Source: an uncultured Prevotella sp. (GTDB lineage: Bacteria; Bacteroidota; Bacteroidia; Bacteroidales; Bacteroidaceae). From it: 29,153 nt of DNA. The stretch lies in assembly GCA_900540885.1 (NCBI GenBank), contig UQHJ01000027.1, positions 1 to 29,153 of the forward strand. The letters are read 5' to 3'. A program made the translations under genes and the position numbers. Below, in pieces: positions 1-7,890 of this stretch. Numbering within the stretch: the stretch's first letter is position 1; every line of letters begins with the position of its first letter. The notes beneath the pieces are model-generated. The model was not told the origin of the DNA, made no database searches, and saw nothing but the letters and a program-made list of their open reading frames with translations.

Positions 1-75
1 GGCATCGAGCCCCAAGTTGGCAATGCCGACGCGGGGACGCGTCGCCCCCAGGTTAGGACGCGTCCCCCCAATTAG
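1..75. repeat. GC-rich tandem/inverted repeat
   Basis: Two adjacent units of 21 and 19 bases each begin with the palindrome GACGCGTC (36-43 and 57-64) and continue with a C-run and a GTTAG/ATTAG end; a more diverged CCCAAGTTGG tract lies before them. Because the core is self-complementary, 33-43 and 57-67 also form a perfect 11-bp inverted repeat with a 13-base loop. The tract is far more GC-rich than the AT-rich DNA right after it. It may be the edge of a longer array or a terminator-like structure of a gene outside the window. No gene is seen in 1-268. Confidence 0.6.
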
Positions 76-217
76 GCAGATAAATTGCTGTTTACAGTTT
101 TTCCTCCCCACCAACTTTTCTTAAAACGAGTGATTATGATTATTATTGAAAATCAATATGTTAAGCATAGTGCGTTCTTACCTTATTAAGAATATTTTAA
201 AATAGTTTGAAGAAAAG

Positions 218-249
218 TGGGGAAAAGTGGTGAAAAATCCGTACTTTTG
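218..249 (+). promoter_or_regulatory. mraZ promoter with probable MraZ operator
   Basis: Two direct 10-base repeats, GTGGGGAAAA (218-227) and GTGGTGAAAA (228-237), stand one helical turn apart. MraZ proteins are known to bind spaced TGGGN-type repeats upstream of their own gene. Four bases later TACTTTTG (242-249) matches the Bacteroidetes -7 consensus TAnnTTTG. The repeats therefore fill the -33 to -7 region, a position suited to autorepression. No good -33 TTTG at 19-21 bp spacing is seen. The assignment is inferred from position and motif. Confidence 0.6.
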
Positions 250-268
250 GAAATTCTAAGAAAAGAAG

Positions 269-733
269 ATGAGGTTTGTAGGCACGATAGACGCTAAACT
301 TGACGTAAAAGGTCGAGTTTTTTTGCCGTCCGACTTTCGCAAGCAACTTGCGGGGTCGGACCAACAACTTGTGCTGAAACGTGATGCCTATCAGCCTTGT
401 CTTGTAATCTATCCCTATAGCGTTTGGAATGCGGAGGTAGATGCTTTACGCGCACGATTAAATCGTTGGGACCCACGCCAAGCCATGGTGTTCAGACAGT
501 TTATGGCCAATGTCGAAGTGATAAGCCTCGATAGCAGTGGACGTTTCATTTTGCAACGACAAGTAATCGAAGCATTAGGCATTACCAACCGCGAAGTGTG
601 TTTCATTGGTGTAGACGACCGCATAGAAGTATGGAGTAAAAGCCAAATGGAACAACAATTCCTGGACGCTGATGCCTATGGTCAGTCATTGGCCGAACTT
701 ATGACATCAACCCCTAATCAGATAAGCCAATAA
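269..733 (+). CDS. mraZ: Transcriptional regulator MraZ
   Basis: MraZ is a DNA-binding protein made of two SpoVT/AbrB-like halves that form a ring and represses its own dcw operon. The 154-residue product has the usual length plus a short C-terminal tail. The two family motifs of form DxxGR are present: DVKGR at residues 12-16 and DSSGR at 88-92. The ATG at 269 follows a predicted -7 element by 19 bases, giving a very short leader; the MRFVGTIDAK opening fits the family start. It is the first gene of the cluster, 18 bases before rsmH, and likely controls the whole set through the repeats at 218-237. Confidence 0.95.
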   Translation: MRFVGTIDAKLDVKGRVFLPSDFRKQLAGSDQQLVLKRDAYQPCLVIYPYSVWNAEVDALRARLNRWDPRQAMVFRQFMANVEVISLDSSGRFILQRQVIEALGITNREVCFIGVDDRIEVWSKSQMEQQFLDADAYGQSLAELMTSTPNQISQ

Positions 734-751
734 CCTTCTAATCCCCTAACT

Positions 752-1651
752 GTGTATCACGTACCTGTTCTTCTAACCGAAACTGTTGACGGACTCAACA
801 TACAGCCGGGCGGCATCTACGTAGATGTTACCTTCGGCGGAGGCGGACATAGCCGCGAAATACTGCGTCGGCTCGACGAGACGGCCCATCTCTATAGCTT
901 TGATCAAGATGCTGATGCAGAGCAAAACGTACCCAAAGGCGACGGTCGCTTTACCTTTGTGCGTAGCAACTTTCGTTATCTGAAAAATTGGATGCGCTAT
1001 TATGGCATAGCACATGTAGATGGTATATTGGCCGACTTGGGCGTTTCGAGTCATCACTTTGATGCCGAAGAGCGAGGGTTCTCCTTCCGCTTTGATGCTC
1101 CACTCGATATGCGTATGAACGAGCGTGCGGGTACGACAGCGGCCGATATTGTCAATAAATATGATGAAGAACAATTGGCCAACGTCTTCTATCTGTATGG
1201 TGAAATGAAGAACAGTCGGCGCATAGCCTCGGCCTTGGTAAAGGCGCGTAACCAAAGTGCGATCAATACGATTGACGACCTACTCCAGGTAGTAAAACCA
1301 TTGATGCCTCGCGAACGTGAAAAAAAGGATTTAGCCCGAGTGTTTCAGGCTTTGCGTATAGAGGTAAATCATGAAATGGACGCACTGCAAGAGATGTTAG
1401 AGGCAGCTTTGCAAGTGCTACGTCCTGGAGGAAGGCTTAGCGTGCTGACCTATCATTCTTTGGAAGACCGCATGGTAAAGAACTTTATACGTGCGGGTCG
1501 CATTGATGGTAAGGTGGAGCAAGACTTCTATGGTCGCCGACTTACACCGTGGCGCGCCATTAATAATAAAGTGATCTTACCTTCAGCACAAGAGCAAGAG
1601 GAAAACCCGCGCAGTCGCTCTGCTAAGTTGCGCATTGCTGAAAAATTATAG
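752..1651 (+). CDS. rsmH: 16S rRNA (cytosine1402-N4)-methyltransferase RsmH
   Basis: RsmH (MraW) uses S-adenosylmethionine to methylate N4 of C1402 in the 16S rRNA decoding site. The 299-residue protein starts at GTG with YHVPVLLTE, the conserved family N-terminus, so no earlier start is needed. SAM-binding motif VDVTFGGGGHS is at residues 24-34; DGILADLGVSS is at 90-100, RGFSFRFDAPLDMRM near 108-122, and LTYHSLEDRMVKNF in the C-terminal part. Length is normal. It follows mraZ by 18 bases and is surely cotranscribed with it. A 163-base gap separates it from the ftsL-like gene. Confidence 0.97.
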   Translation: MYHVPVLLTETVDGLNIQPGGIYVDVTFGGGGHSREILRRLDETAHLYSFDQDADAEQNVPKGDGRFTFVRSNFRYLKNWMRYYGIAHVDGILADLGVSSHHFDAEERGFSFRFDAPLDMRMNERAGTTAADIVNKYDEEQLANVFYLYGEMKNSRRIASALVKARNQSAINTIDDLLQVVKPLMPREREKKDLARVFQALRIEVNHEMDALQEMLEAALQVLRPGGRLSVLTYHSLEDRMVKNFIRAGRIDGKVEQDFYGRRLTPWRAINNKVILPSAQEQEENPRSRSAKLRIAEKL

Positions 1652-1705
1652 TAATGAATGGTTATTATATATGGCCATTCCTAAAAGATAGTTAGTTCTA
1701 CGTTT

Positions 1706-1773
1706 AAGGTTATAAGATGATAAAGTTAATTGGGTTGATTATCAATGTAATGACTTTATAACTTTATAATTCC
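1706..1773. repeat. Imperfect intergenic foldback
   Basis: Within the rsmH-ftsL gap, a GGTTATAAGATGATAAAG tract (1708-1725) faces the inversely related CTTTATAACTTTATAATTCC tract (1754-1773). Pairing is imperfect but includes ATAAAGT/ACTTTAT and TTATAA/TTATAA. It resembles the GGTTATGAGG-type foldbacks at 20401 and 21268. No T-run follows, so it does not look like an intrinsic terminator. Confidence 0.4.
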
Positions 1774-1814
1774 CAAGCTGAAATATGAACATTCATCCAT
1801 AAAAAACACGACAC

Positions 1815-2300
1815 ATGTCAGATGAAATACTTGAGCAACCGACCTCTTCTACTAACGAGAGCGAAGAAGCAAAGGCTGAGGCCGAGAAGGTTGAGATAGA
1901 ACGTGATAAGAAGAAAGCTTTAAAGGCATTGCGCGAACTCACGGCTGATGAAGACAATCCCGTGGGCATGGAAGGAAGTCATACCAAAATCACGCTGTCG
2001 TCGATTTTGGGTGGCGACATGTTGGGGGGGCGATGGTTTAGACGTCAGTTCTGGTTTATCGTAATGGTGGTTGGTATGCTTATCATTTACGTAAGTAACC
2101 GCTACTCTTGCCAACAAGAGATGATACAGACTAAAATGTTGACTGATACCTTGCTCGATCGTCGTTATAAAGCTCTAACCCGTTCTAGTCAGTTAAAAGA
2201 GAAAACGCGCCGCAGTTATATTGAAGACGCACTGACTGACACAACGTTGCAGACGCCCAACACCCCTTCGTTCAACTTAAAAGTTGATGACGAAGAGTAA
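1815..2300 (+). CDS. ftsL: FtsL-like cell division protein
   Basis: This 161-residue protein has an acidic, charged N-terminal region (1-70), one strong membrane segment (about 78-95) and a short periplasmic part rich in charged residues with weak helical character (100-140). FtsL proteins are bitopic, poorly conserved divisome scaffolds that act with FtsB, FtsQ, FtsW and FtsI. The identification rests on topology and on position between rsmH and ftsI, where ftsL sits in most dcw clusters; sequence identity to a classical FtsL is not evident. The cytoplasmic region is longer than in E. coli FtsL. A foldback element begins four bases after the stop codon. Confidence 0.75.
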   Translation: MSDEILEQPTSSTNESEEAKAEAEKVEIERDKKKALKALRELTADEDNPVGMEGSHTKITLSSILGGDMLGGRWFRRQFWFIVMVVGMLIIYVSNRYSCQQEMIQTKMLTDTLLDRRYKALTRSSQLKEKTRRSYIEDALTDTTLQTPNTPSFNLKVDDEE

Positions 2301-2304
2301 GAAA

Positions 2305-2489
2305 TAAGTAGGTATTCAAAATTAGTTTATATAATCATGTTCAGAATTAGCCGATATGCCTTGGCGCATTCTTTCGCCCAGAAACATAGGTTTCATCGGT
2401 CACGTAGCCCGCTACGCTCCCTCTTCAACCTATGTTTCTGAACGAAATACTGCACCAATTCATATCAACTAATTTTGAACACCTACTTA
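2305..2489. mobile_element. MITE-like foldback element
   Basis: The ends are 28-base terminal inverted repeats: 2305-2332 pairs with 2462-2489 at 26 of 28 positions. Both contain TTCAAAATTAGTT preceded by AGTAGGTA or AGTAGGTG. A second arm pair inside is perfect over 14 bases (2379-2392 CAGAAACATAGGTT with 2427-2440), and most of the sequence between the two pairs also matches inversely, so the entire 185 bases can fold into one long hairpin with a 34-base loop. There is no coding capacity. I see no clear target-site duplication. Size, structure and lack of a transposase fit a non-autonomous foldback element; mobility is inferred. Confidence 0.65.
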
Positions 2490-2519
2490 CCTATATAACC
2501 CTTAACGCTTTGATTAAAA

Positions 2520-5102
2520 GTGAACTTTCCTGCTAAAGATGTAATAAAACGATATGCCGCGGTGGCATCTCTTCTCTTTTTATTTGGCTTTGCTGTTTTG
2601 GTTAAGGCCGCATACATCATGACCGCACAGAAGGACTTCTGGATGGCGGTGAATGATCGTTTTGTCAAAGAGAATGAAGAGGTGCAGCCCACGCGTGGCA
2701 ATATACTTGCAGACAATGGTGAGGTGTTAGCTGCATCATTGCCCGAATATAAGCTCTTTATGGACTTTATGTCGTGGGAGAAGGACCCCAAACGACGTGA
2801 TAAAGAACAGCATAAGCGCGATAGTTTGCTCAACGTTAAGATGGACTCCATCTGTATGGGCATACATAAGATACTGCCTGACGTTGACCCTGTGGAGTTT
2901 AGAAAACTTATGCAAGAGGGACGAGAGAAGCAGAGTCACCACTGGCCACTTTACAAGAAGCGCGTTTCTTATATTACCTATCGTGAGGTGAAGCAACTCC
3001 CTTTGTTCAAACTCTCGTCAAACGCTGGTGGCTTCCACGTAGAAGAGTTTAAAACGCGTAAAAATCCTTATGGTCGTTTGGCCACTCGCACCATTGGCGA
3101 CTTGTTTAAAACTTCGGGTTTGCCGCGCACGGGTTTGGAGCTCAAGTTCGACTCCGTATTGCGTGGTAAGCCGGGTATCGCTCACCGCCAAAAGGTGCTC
3201 AACCGCTACTTAACGATTGTCGACAAACCTGCAGAAGATGGTTGCGACGTAATGACCACGCTTAACGTAGGTATGCAGGATATTTGTGAGAAAGCCCTTT
3301 CGGATAAACTCACTGAGATAGATGCCAACTCAGGTGTGTGCATACTCATGGAGGTGGCTACAGGTGACATCAAGGCTATGACTAGTCTGCGCCGTATGGA
3401 CGATGGTACGTATCAAGAGGTGAATGCCGATGCTGTGAAGAACCTTTACGAACCCGGCTCAGTGTTTAAGCCCATGTCATTCTTAGTAGGCATGGACGAT
3501 GGCTATATACACATGACCGATATCGTCGACGTAGGCAATGGTATAAAAGAAATGTACGGCCGCAAGATGCGCGATGCCAACTGGCGTTCAGGCGGTAGTG
3601 GGGTAGTAACCGTTCCCCAGATATTACAAAAGTCGCTTAACGTAGGCGTTAGTACGCTGATTGACCGCGCTTATCACGACAATCCGCGTAAGTTCGTCGA
3701 AGGCATTTACCGCATTGGCGTAGCCGAAGACTTAAAGATACCTATTCCGGGTTATGCACGTCCTAACATTCGTATGCCGAAAGAGGACGGAAGCAACTGG
3801 TCAAAGACCGCTTTGCCTTGGATGAGTATTGGCTATGAAACGCAAATTCCGCCTATTACTACCGTTAACTTCTATAATGGCATAGCCAACAATGGCAAGT
3901 TATTGCGTCCGCGCTTGGTAAAAGCCATTATGCGCGGCGATGAGGTAGTGAAAGAATTTCCCGTAGTCGTATTGCGTGAACACATGGCAAAGCCTGAGGC
4001 CGTAAAGAATATTCAAGACTGCCTCGAAAGTGTGGTAAGTGTCGGCTTAGGCAAAAAGGCTGGTTCGAAGTATTTTCACGTATCAGGCAAGACGGGTACG
4101 GCACAGATATGGACGAAGAATGGCTTCTCTGCCCAATACCTCGTATCGTTTGCAGGTTACTTCCCTTCCGAACACCCTCAGTATTCGTGCATCGTCTGCA
4201 TACAGAAGGGTGCTCCTGCTTCAGGTGGTGGTATGTGTGCCCCTGTGTTTAAGCGTGTGGCCGAAACGGTTATGGCACAACGCTTCTCAAGTGATTATAG
4301 CCAGGCACGTGACTCCGCCAACTGCCACATACCCGTTGTTTCGGCAGGTAATGTTGTGGCAGCACAGAGCGTATTGGAACGTTTAGGTATCAAATACACC
4401 TCCCCCCTTGATACGGAAGAGTCTCCACTCACTTGGGGTACGGCTATTACATCGGGCAGTGGCGTAAGCCTATCGCCTGTGGATAATAAAGCAGACAAAG
4501 TCGTGCCAGATGTGCGTGGCTATGGACTGCGCGATGCCCTGTTTCGCCTCGAAAAGATGGGACTTAAAGTGAAAGTTCGCGGTATAGGTCGCGTAACGCA
4601 ACAGAATATGCAGCCAGGCTACCAATTCAAGCCAGGCGAAGAGATTGAGCTTATTTTGGGCGATCCAAAAGACATTCCTGCTGCCGAACTCGATACCTTA
4701 GCCAATGACTCTACGCGGCAACAAGTGGGTAACGCTTCGTCGTCGGCTGCTTTGCAGCAACAGTCTAAGTCTGTGAGTGAACCTGAAGATTACGAAGCAG
4801 CTCCCACCAAGGCAGAAGAGAAGAAACTGAAGCAGCAAGAGGCAGAGCAGCAACAGAGAGCCAAAGAGCGTAAGGCCGAAAAGGCTAAGCAAAACGCTGA
4901 AGAACAAGAGCGCAAAGCCGCTCAGCAGAAGAAGGCAAAACAACCTGCTATTGAACCGCCCAAACAAAGGACGACTGCCCAAAAGGCAAAGTCGAACAAT
5001 GATAAGAAAAAAGTTAATAAAAAGCAAACGGACAAGAAGTCGGTCAATAAGAAAACGTCGAACGATAAGTCCACTGCTAATAAGGCGAAGAAGAAAAACT
5101 GA
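2520..5102 (+). CDS. ftsI: Penicillin-binding protein FtsI (PBP3-type transpeptidase)
   Basis: FtsI cross-links septal peptidoglycan in the divisome. The start is GTG at 2520: an in-frame stop lies at 2511-2513 and the membrane segment begins near residue 13, leaving no better choice. After the single transmembrane anchor (about 13-33) come a PBP dimerisation region and a transpeptidase domain with catalytic SVFK (Ser314), SLN (372-374) and KTG (524-526). One PASTA domain spans about residues 659-721. Beyond it residues 764-860 form a low-complexity tail with about 29 lysines in 97 residues plus many Gln, Glu and Ala, so the 860-residue protein is clearly longer than a standard FtsI. The tail should lie in the periplasm. 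The foldback element ends 30 bases upstream, between this gene and its promoter. Confidence 0.95.
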   Translation: MNFPAKDVIKRYAAVASLLFLFGFAVLVKAAYIMTAQKDFWMAVNDRFVKENEEVQPTRGNILADNGEVLAASLPEYKLFMDFMSWEKDPKRRDKEQHKRDSLLNVKMDSICMGIHKILPDVDPVEFRKLMQEGREKQSHHWPLYKKRVSYITYREVKQLPLFKLSSNAGGFHVEEFKTRKNPYGRLATRTIGDLFKTSGLPRTGLELKFDSVLRGKPGIAHRQKVLNRYLTIVDKPAEDGCDVMTTLNVGMQDICEKALSDKLTEIDANSGVCILMEVATGDIKAMTSLRRMDDGTYQEVNADAVKNLYEPGSVFKPMSFLVGMDDGYIHMTDIVDVGNGIKEMYGRKMRDANWRSGGSGVVTVPQILQKSLNVGVSTLIDRAYHDNPRKFVEGIYRIGVAEDLKIPIPGYARPNIRMPKEDGSNWSKTALPWMSIGYETQIPPITTVNFYNGIANNGKLLRPRLVKAIMRGDEVVKEFPVVVLREHMAKPEAVKNIQDCLESVVSVGLGKKAGSKYFHVSGKTGTAQIWTKNGFSAQYLVSFAGYFPSEHPQYSCIVCIQKGAPASGGGMCAPVFKRVAETVMAQRFSSDYSQARDSANCHIPVVSAGNVVAAQSVLERLGIKYTSPLDTEESPLTWGTAITSGSGVSLSPVDNKADKVVPDVRGYGLRDALFRLEKMGLKVKVRGIGRVTQQNMQPGYQFKPGEEIELILGDPKDIPAAELDTLANDSTRQQVGNASSSAALQQQSKSVSEPEDYEAAPTKAEEKKLKQQEAEQQQRAKERKAEKAKQNAEEQERKAAQQKKAKQPAIEPPKQRTTAQKAKSNNDKKKVNKKQTDKKSVNKKTSNDKSTANKAKKKN

Positions 5103-5118
5103 AATTAATACATAGACA

Positions 5119-6576
5119 ATGAAACTATCCGATACACTCAAGAAGGTAACTGTTGTAGCCGCCACGGGCGACTTGCAGCGAGACATTACTGGAGTAAACA
5201 TCGACTCACGACAAGTAAAGGCAGGTGACCTTTTCATTGCAGTGAAAGGTACGCAGGCCGATGGACATGTCTATATCCCCAAGGCCATAGAATTGGGCGC
5301 GGTGGCTATCCTAATGAGCGAACCGCTAAAAGGCGACCCCATAGAGGGTGTCACTTACGTACAAGTGGCCGACACGGAAGATGCGGTGGGAAAAGTTGCG
5401 ACCCAATTTTATGGCGACCCAACGACAAAGCTCAAGCTGGTAGGCGTGACGGGAACGAATGGCAAGACAACCATAGCCACCGTACTTTATGAAATGTTTC
5501 GTGCCTTTGGCCACAAGTGTGGACTTTGTTCAACCGTCTGCAACTACATTGACGGTCGTGCTATTCCTGCTGACCACACTACGCCCGACCCCGTTACACT
5601 TAATCGCCTCTTGGCACAAATGGTCGACGAGGGTTGCGAATATGCCTTTATGGAATGTTCGTCACATGCCATTCACCAAAAGCGCATTGGTGGTCTGCAC
5701 TTTGTAGGGGGTATCTTTACCAACCTTACGCGCGACCACTTAGACTATCATAAAACTTTCGAAAACTATCGCGACGCAAAGAAGGCCTTCTTCGACGGAC
5801 TTCCCAAGGAAGCTTTCGCTATTACCAATGCCGACGATAAGAATGGAATGGTAATGGTGCAAAACACACAAGCTACCATTCGCACCTACTCAACGCGTAC
5901 AGCAGCTGACTATAAAGGTCGCATCTTAGAGGAGAGCATTGAAGGCATGTTGCTCGACATCGACGGACGCGAGGTGAGTGTGCGCTTTGTAGGCCGCTTC
6001 AATGTGTCTAACCTTTTAGCCGTATATGGTGCTGCCTTAATGTTGGGCAAAACACAGGACGAGACCTTGCGTGTGCTTTCAGGTTTACACCCCGTCAATG
6101 GTCGCTTTGAAGCCATTCGTTCGCCCAAGGGCTTTAGTGCTGTAGTAGACTATGCCCATACGCCCGATGCCTTGGTCAATGTACTGACTGCTATCAACGA
6201 GATAGTAAAGGGTAAGGGACAAGTCATCACCGTATGTGGAGCAGGTGGCAATCGTGATAAAGGCAAGCGTCCGCTCATGGCGCAAGAGGCTGCCAATCGT
6301 TCCGATCGTGTAATCATCACCAGTGATAACCCTCGTTTTGAAGAACCGCAAGACATTATCAACGATATGTTAGCTGGACTCAACGACGAACAGCGTCAAA
6401 AGACGATTAGCATCTGCGACCGCCGCGAAGCCATTCGCACGGCTGCCATTATGGCACAACCGGGCGACGTCATTCTCGTAGCAGGTAAAGGCCACGAACC
6501 CTATCAAGACATAAAGGGCGTGAAACACCACTTCGACGATCACGAAGAGATAAAGAAGGCTTTCGGGATATTGTAA
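5119..6576 (+). CDS. murE: UDP-MurNAc-L-Ala-D-Glu:meso-diaminopimelate ligase MurE
   Basis: MurE adds the third amino acid to the cytoplasmic peptidoglycan precursor with ATP. The 485-residue protein has the Mur ligase ATP loop GVTGTNGKTT at residues 109-118, HTTPDP in the central domain, and DNPR at 403-406. DNPR is the motif that binds meso-diaminopimelate; lysine-adding enzymes have a different sequence there. That fits the ddh gene at the far end of the window. The ATG lies 16 bases after the ftsI stop, indicating cotranscription. Length is normal and all three domains appear complete. Confidence 0.97.
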   Translation: MKLSDTLKKVTVVAATGDLQRDITGVNIDSRQVKAGDLFIAVKGTQADGHVYIPKAIELGAVAILMSEPLKGDPIEGVTYVQVADTEDAVGKVATQFYGDPTTKLKLVGVTGTNGKTTIATVLYEMFRAFGHKCGLCSTVCNYIDGRAIPADHTTPDPVTLNRLLAQMVDEGCEYAFMECSSHAIHQKRIGGLHFVGGIFTNLTRDHLDYHKTFENYRDAKKAFFDGLPKEAFAITNADDKNGMVMVQNTQATIRTYSTRTAADYKGRILEESIEGMLLDIDGREVSVRFVGRFNVSNLLAVYGAALMLGKTQDETLRVLSGLHPVNGRFEAIRSPKGFSAVVDYAHTPDALVNVLTAINEIVKGKGQVITVCGAGGNRDKGKRPLMAQEAANRSDRVIITSDNPRFEEPQDIINDMLAGLNDEQRQKTISICDRREAIRTAAIMAQPGDVILVAGKGHEPYQDIKGVKHHFDDHEEIKKAFGIL

Positions 6577-6601
6577 GTAACCATAAGAATACAGAAGAAA
6601 T

Positions 6602-7870
6602 ATGCTATACTACTTATTCCGCTTTTTAGAGCAGTTTGGTGTGTCGGGTTCGGGCATGTGGTCCTACATCTCGTTCCGTGCCTTGTTGGCACTCATATTC
6701 GCCTTGATTATCTCGGCATGGTTTGGCGAATATTTTATTAAATGGATGAAGCGTCACAATATTAGCGAAACGCAGCGTGACGCTTCGATCGACCCCTTTG
6801 GCGTAAAGAAAATTAATGTGCCCTCAATGGGTGGCATTATCATTATAGTGTCCATATTGGTGCCTTGTCTGTTGTTGGGTCGACTGCGCAATATTTACCT
6901 TATACTCATGATGGTCACTACCGTGTGGCTCGGTATGTTGGGATTTCTTGACGACTACATCAAGATATTCAAACACAATAAGGACGGTTTAGCAGGTCGT
7001 TATAAAATAGTGGGACAGGTGTTGTTGGGCCTTTTTGTGGGGTTGACACTTTATCTGAGTCCTGATGCAACGATACGTGAAAACATTGAGACACAACGAC
7101 AAGGCAATCACGTAGAAATTGTACACAAGAGTCAGCCTGTTAAGAGCACCAAAACGACGATACCTTTTGTCAAGGAAAATAACTTCGACTATGCTACGTT
7201 GGTAAGCTTCTGTGGAAAATACAAGAGACAAGCTGGTTGGATATTGTTCGTATTGGTAACGATATTTGTAATCACAGCTGTATCGAATGGTGCCAACCTC
7301 AACGACGGCATGGACGGTATGGCGGCTGGTAATTCCGCTATCATATTCATCGCTCTGGGCATACTGGCTTATGTGTCAAGTCACATAGAGTTTGCCTCTT
7401 ACTTGAACATCATGTATGTGCCAGGGTCGCAAGAGTTGGTTATCTTTACTTGTGCCATGGTGGGCGCTTTGATAGGTTTCCTATGGTACAATGCTTATCC
7501 CGCTCAGATATTTATGGGCGACACAGGGTCGTTGGCCATTGGTGGCATTATAGCCGTATTGGCCATTATCATTCACAAAGAGTTGCTCATTCCGATTTTG
7601 TGCGGTGTGTTCTTGCTTGAAAGCTTGAGCGTTATACTCCAAGTAGAATGGTTCAAACTTGGCAAGCGCAAGGGGCGCAAGCAGCGTATCTTTAAGCGCA
7701 CTCCTATTCACGACAACTTCCGCGTATTGCCCTCACAGCTCGACCCCGACTGCAAGTATCTTTGCAAGTGGCCGCGTGGCGCATGGCATGAGTCAAAGAT
7801 TACGGTGCGCTTCTGGATTACCACTATTTTGTTGGCAGCCCTTACGATTATTACTTTGAAGATTAGATAA
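6602..7870 (+). CDS. mraY: Phospho-MurNAc-pentapeptide transferase MraY
   Basis: MraY transfers phospho-MurNAc-pentapeptide to undecaprenyl phosphate, forming lipid I in the inner membrane. Catalytic aspartates are visible: DD at 117-118 (LGFLDDYIKIFKHNKDGL) and GDTGS at 306-310, with NLNDGMDG at 232-239. The protein has 422 residues against about 360 in E. coli; the surplus is mainly a hydrophilic insertion at about 154-210, which I recall as normal for Bacteroidetes. The usual HHH motif after TPI reads H370-D371-N372. Multiple membrane spans run through the rest. It starts 25 bases after murE and ends 20 bases before murD. Confidence 0.96.
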   Translation: MLYYLFRFLEQFGVSGSGMWSYISFRALLALIFALIISAWFGEYFIKWMKRHNISETQRDASIDPFGVKKINVPSMGGIIIIVSILVPCLLLGRLRNIYLILMMVTTVWLGMLGFLDDYIKIFKHNKDGLAGRYKIVGQVLLGLFVGLTLYLSPDATIRENIETQRQGNHVEIVHKSQPVKSTKTTIPFVKENNFDYATLVSFCGKYKRQAGWILFVLVTIFVITAVSNGANLNDGMDGMAAGNSAIIFIALGILAYVSSHIEFASYLNIMYVPGSQELVIFTCAMVGALIGFLWYNAYPAQIFMGDTGSLAIGGIIAVLAIIIHKELLIPILCGVFLLESLSVILQVEWFKLGKRKGRKQRIFKRTPIHDNFRVLPSQLDPDCKYLCKWPRGAWHESKITVRFWITTILLAALTIITLKIR

Positions 7871-7890
7871 ACACTCAACTATTATAAAAA

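Noticed and set aside
773..1255. 160-codon minus-strand open frame
   Set aside because: It is antisense to the well-supported rsmH gene.
4698..5237. 179-codon minus-strand frame with many hydrophobic residues, looking like a membrane protein
   Set aside because: It is antisense to the lysine-rich tail of ftsI; lysine codons read backwards give Phe and Leu. No start context or promoter supports it.
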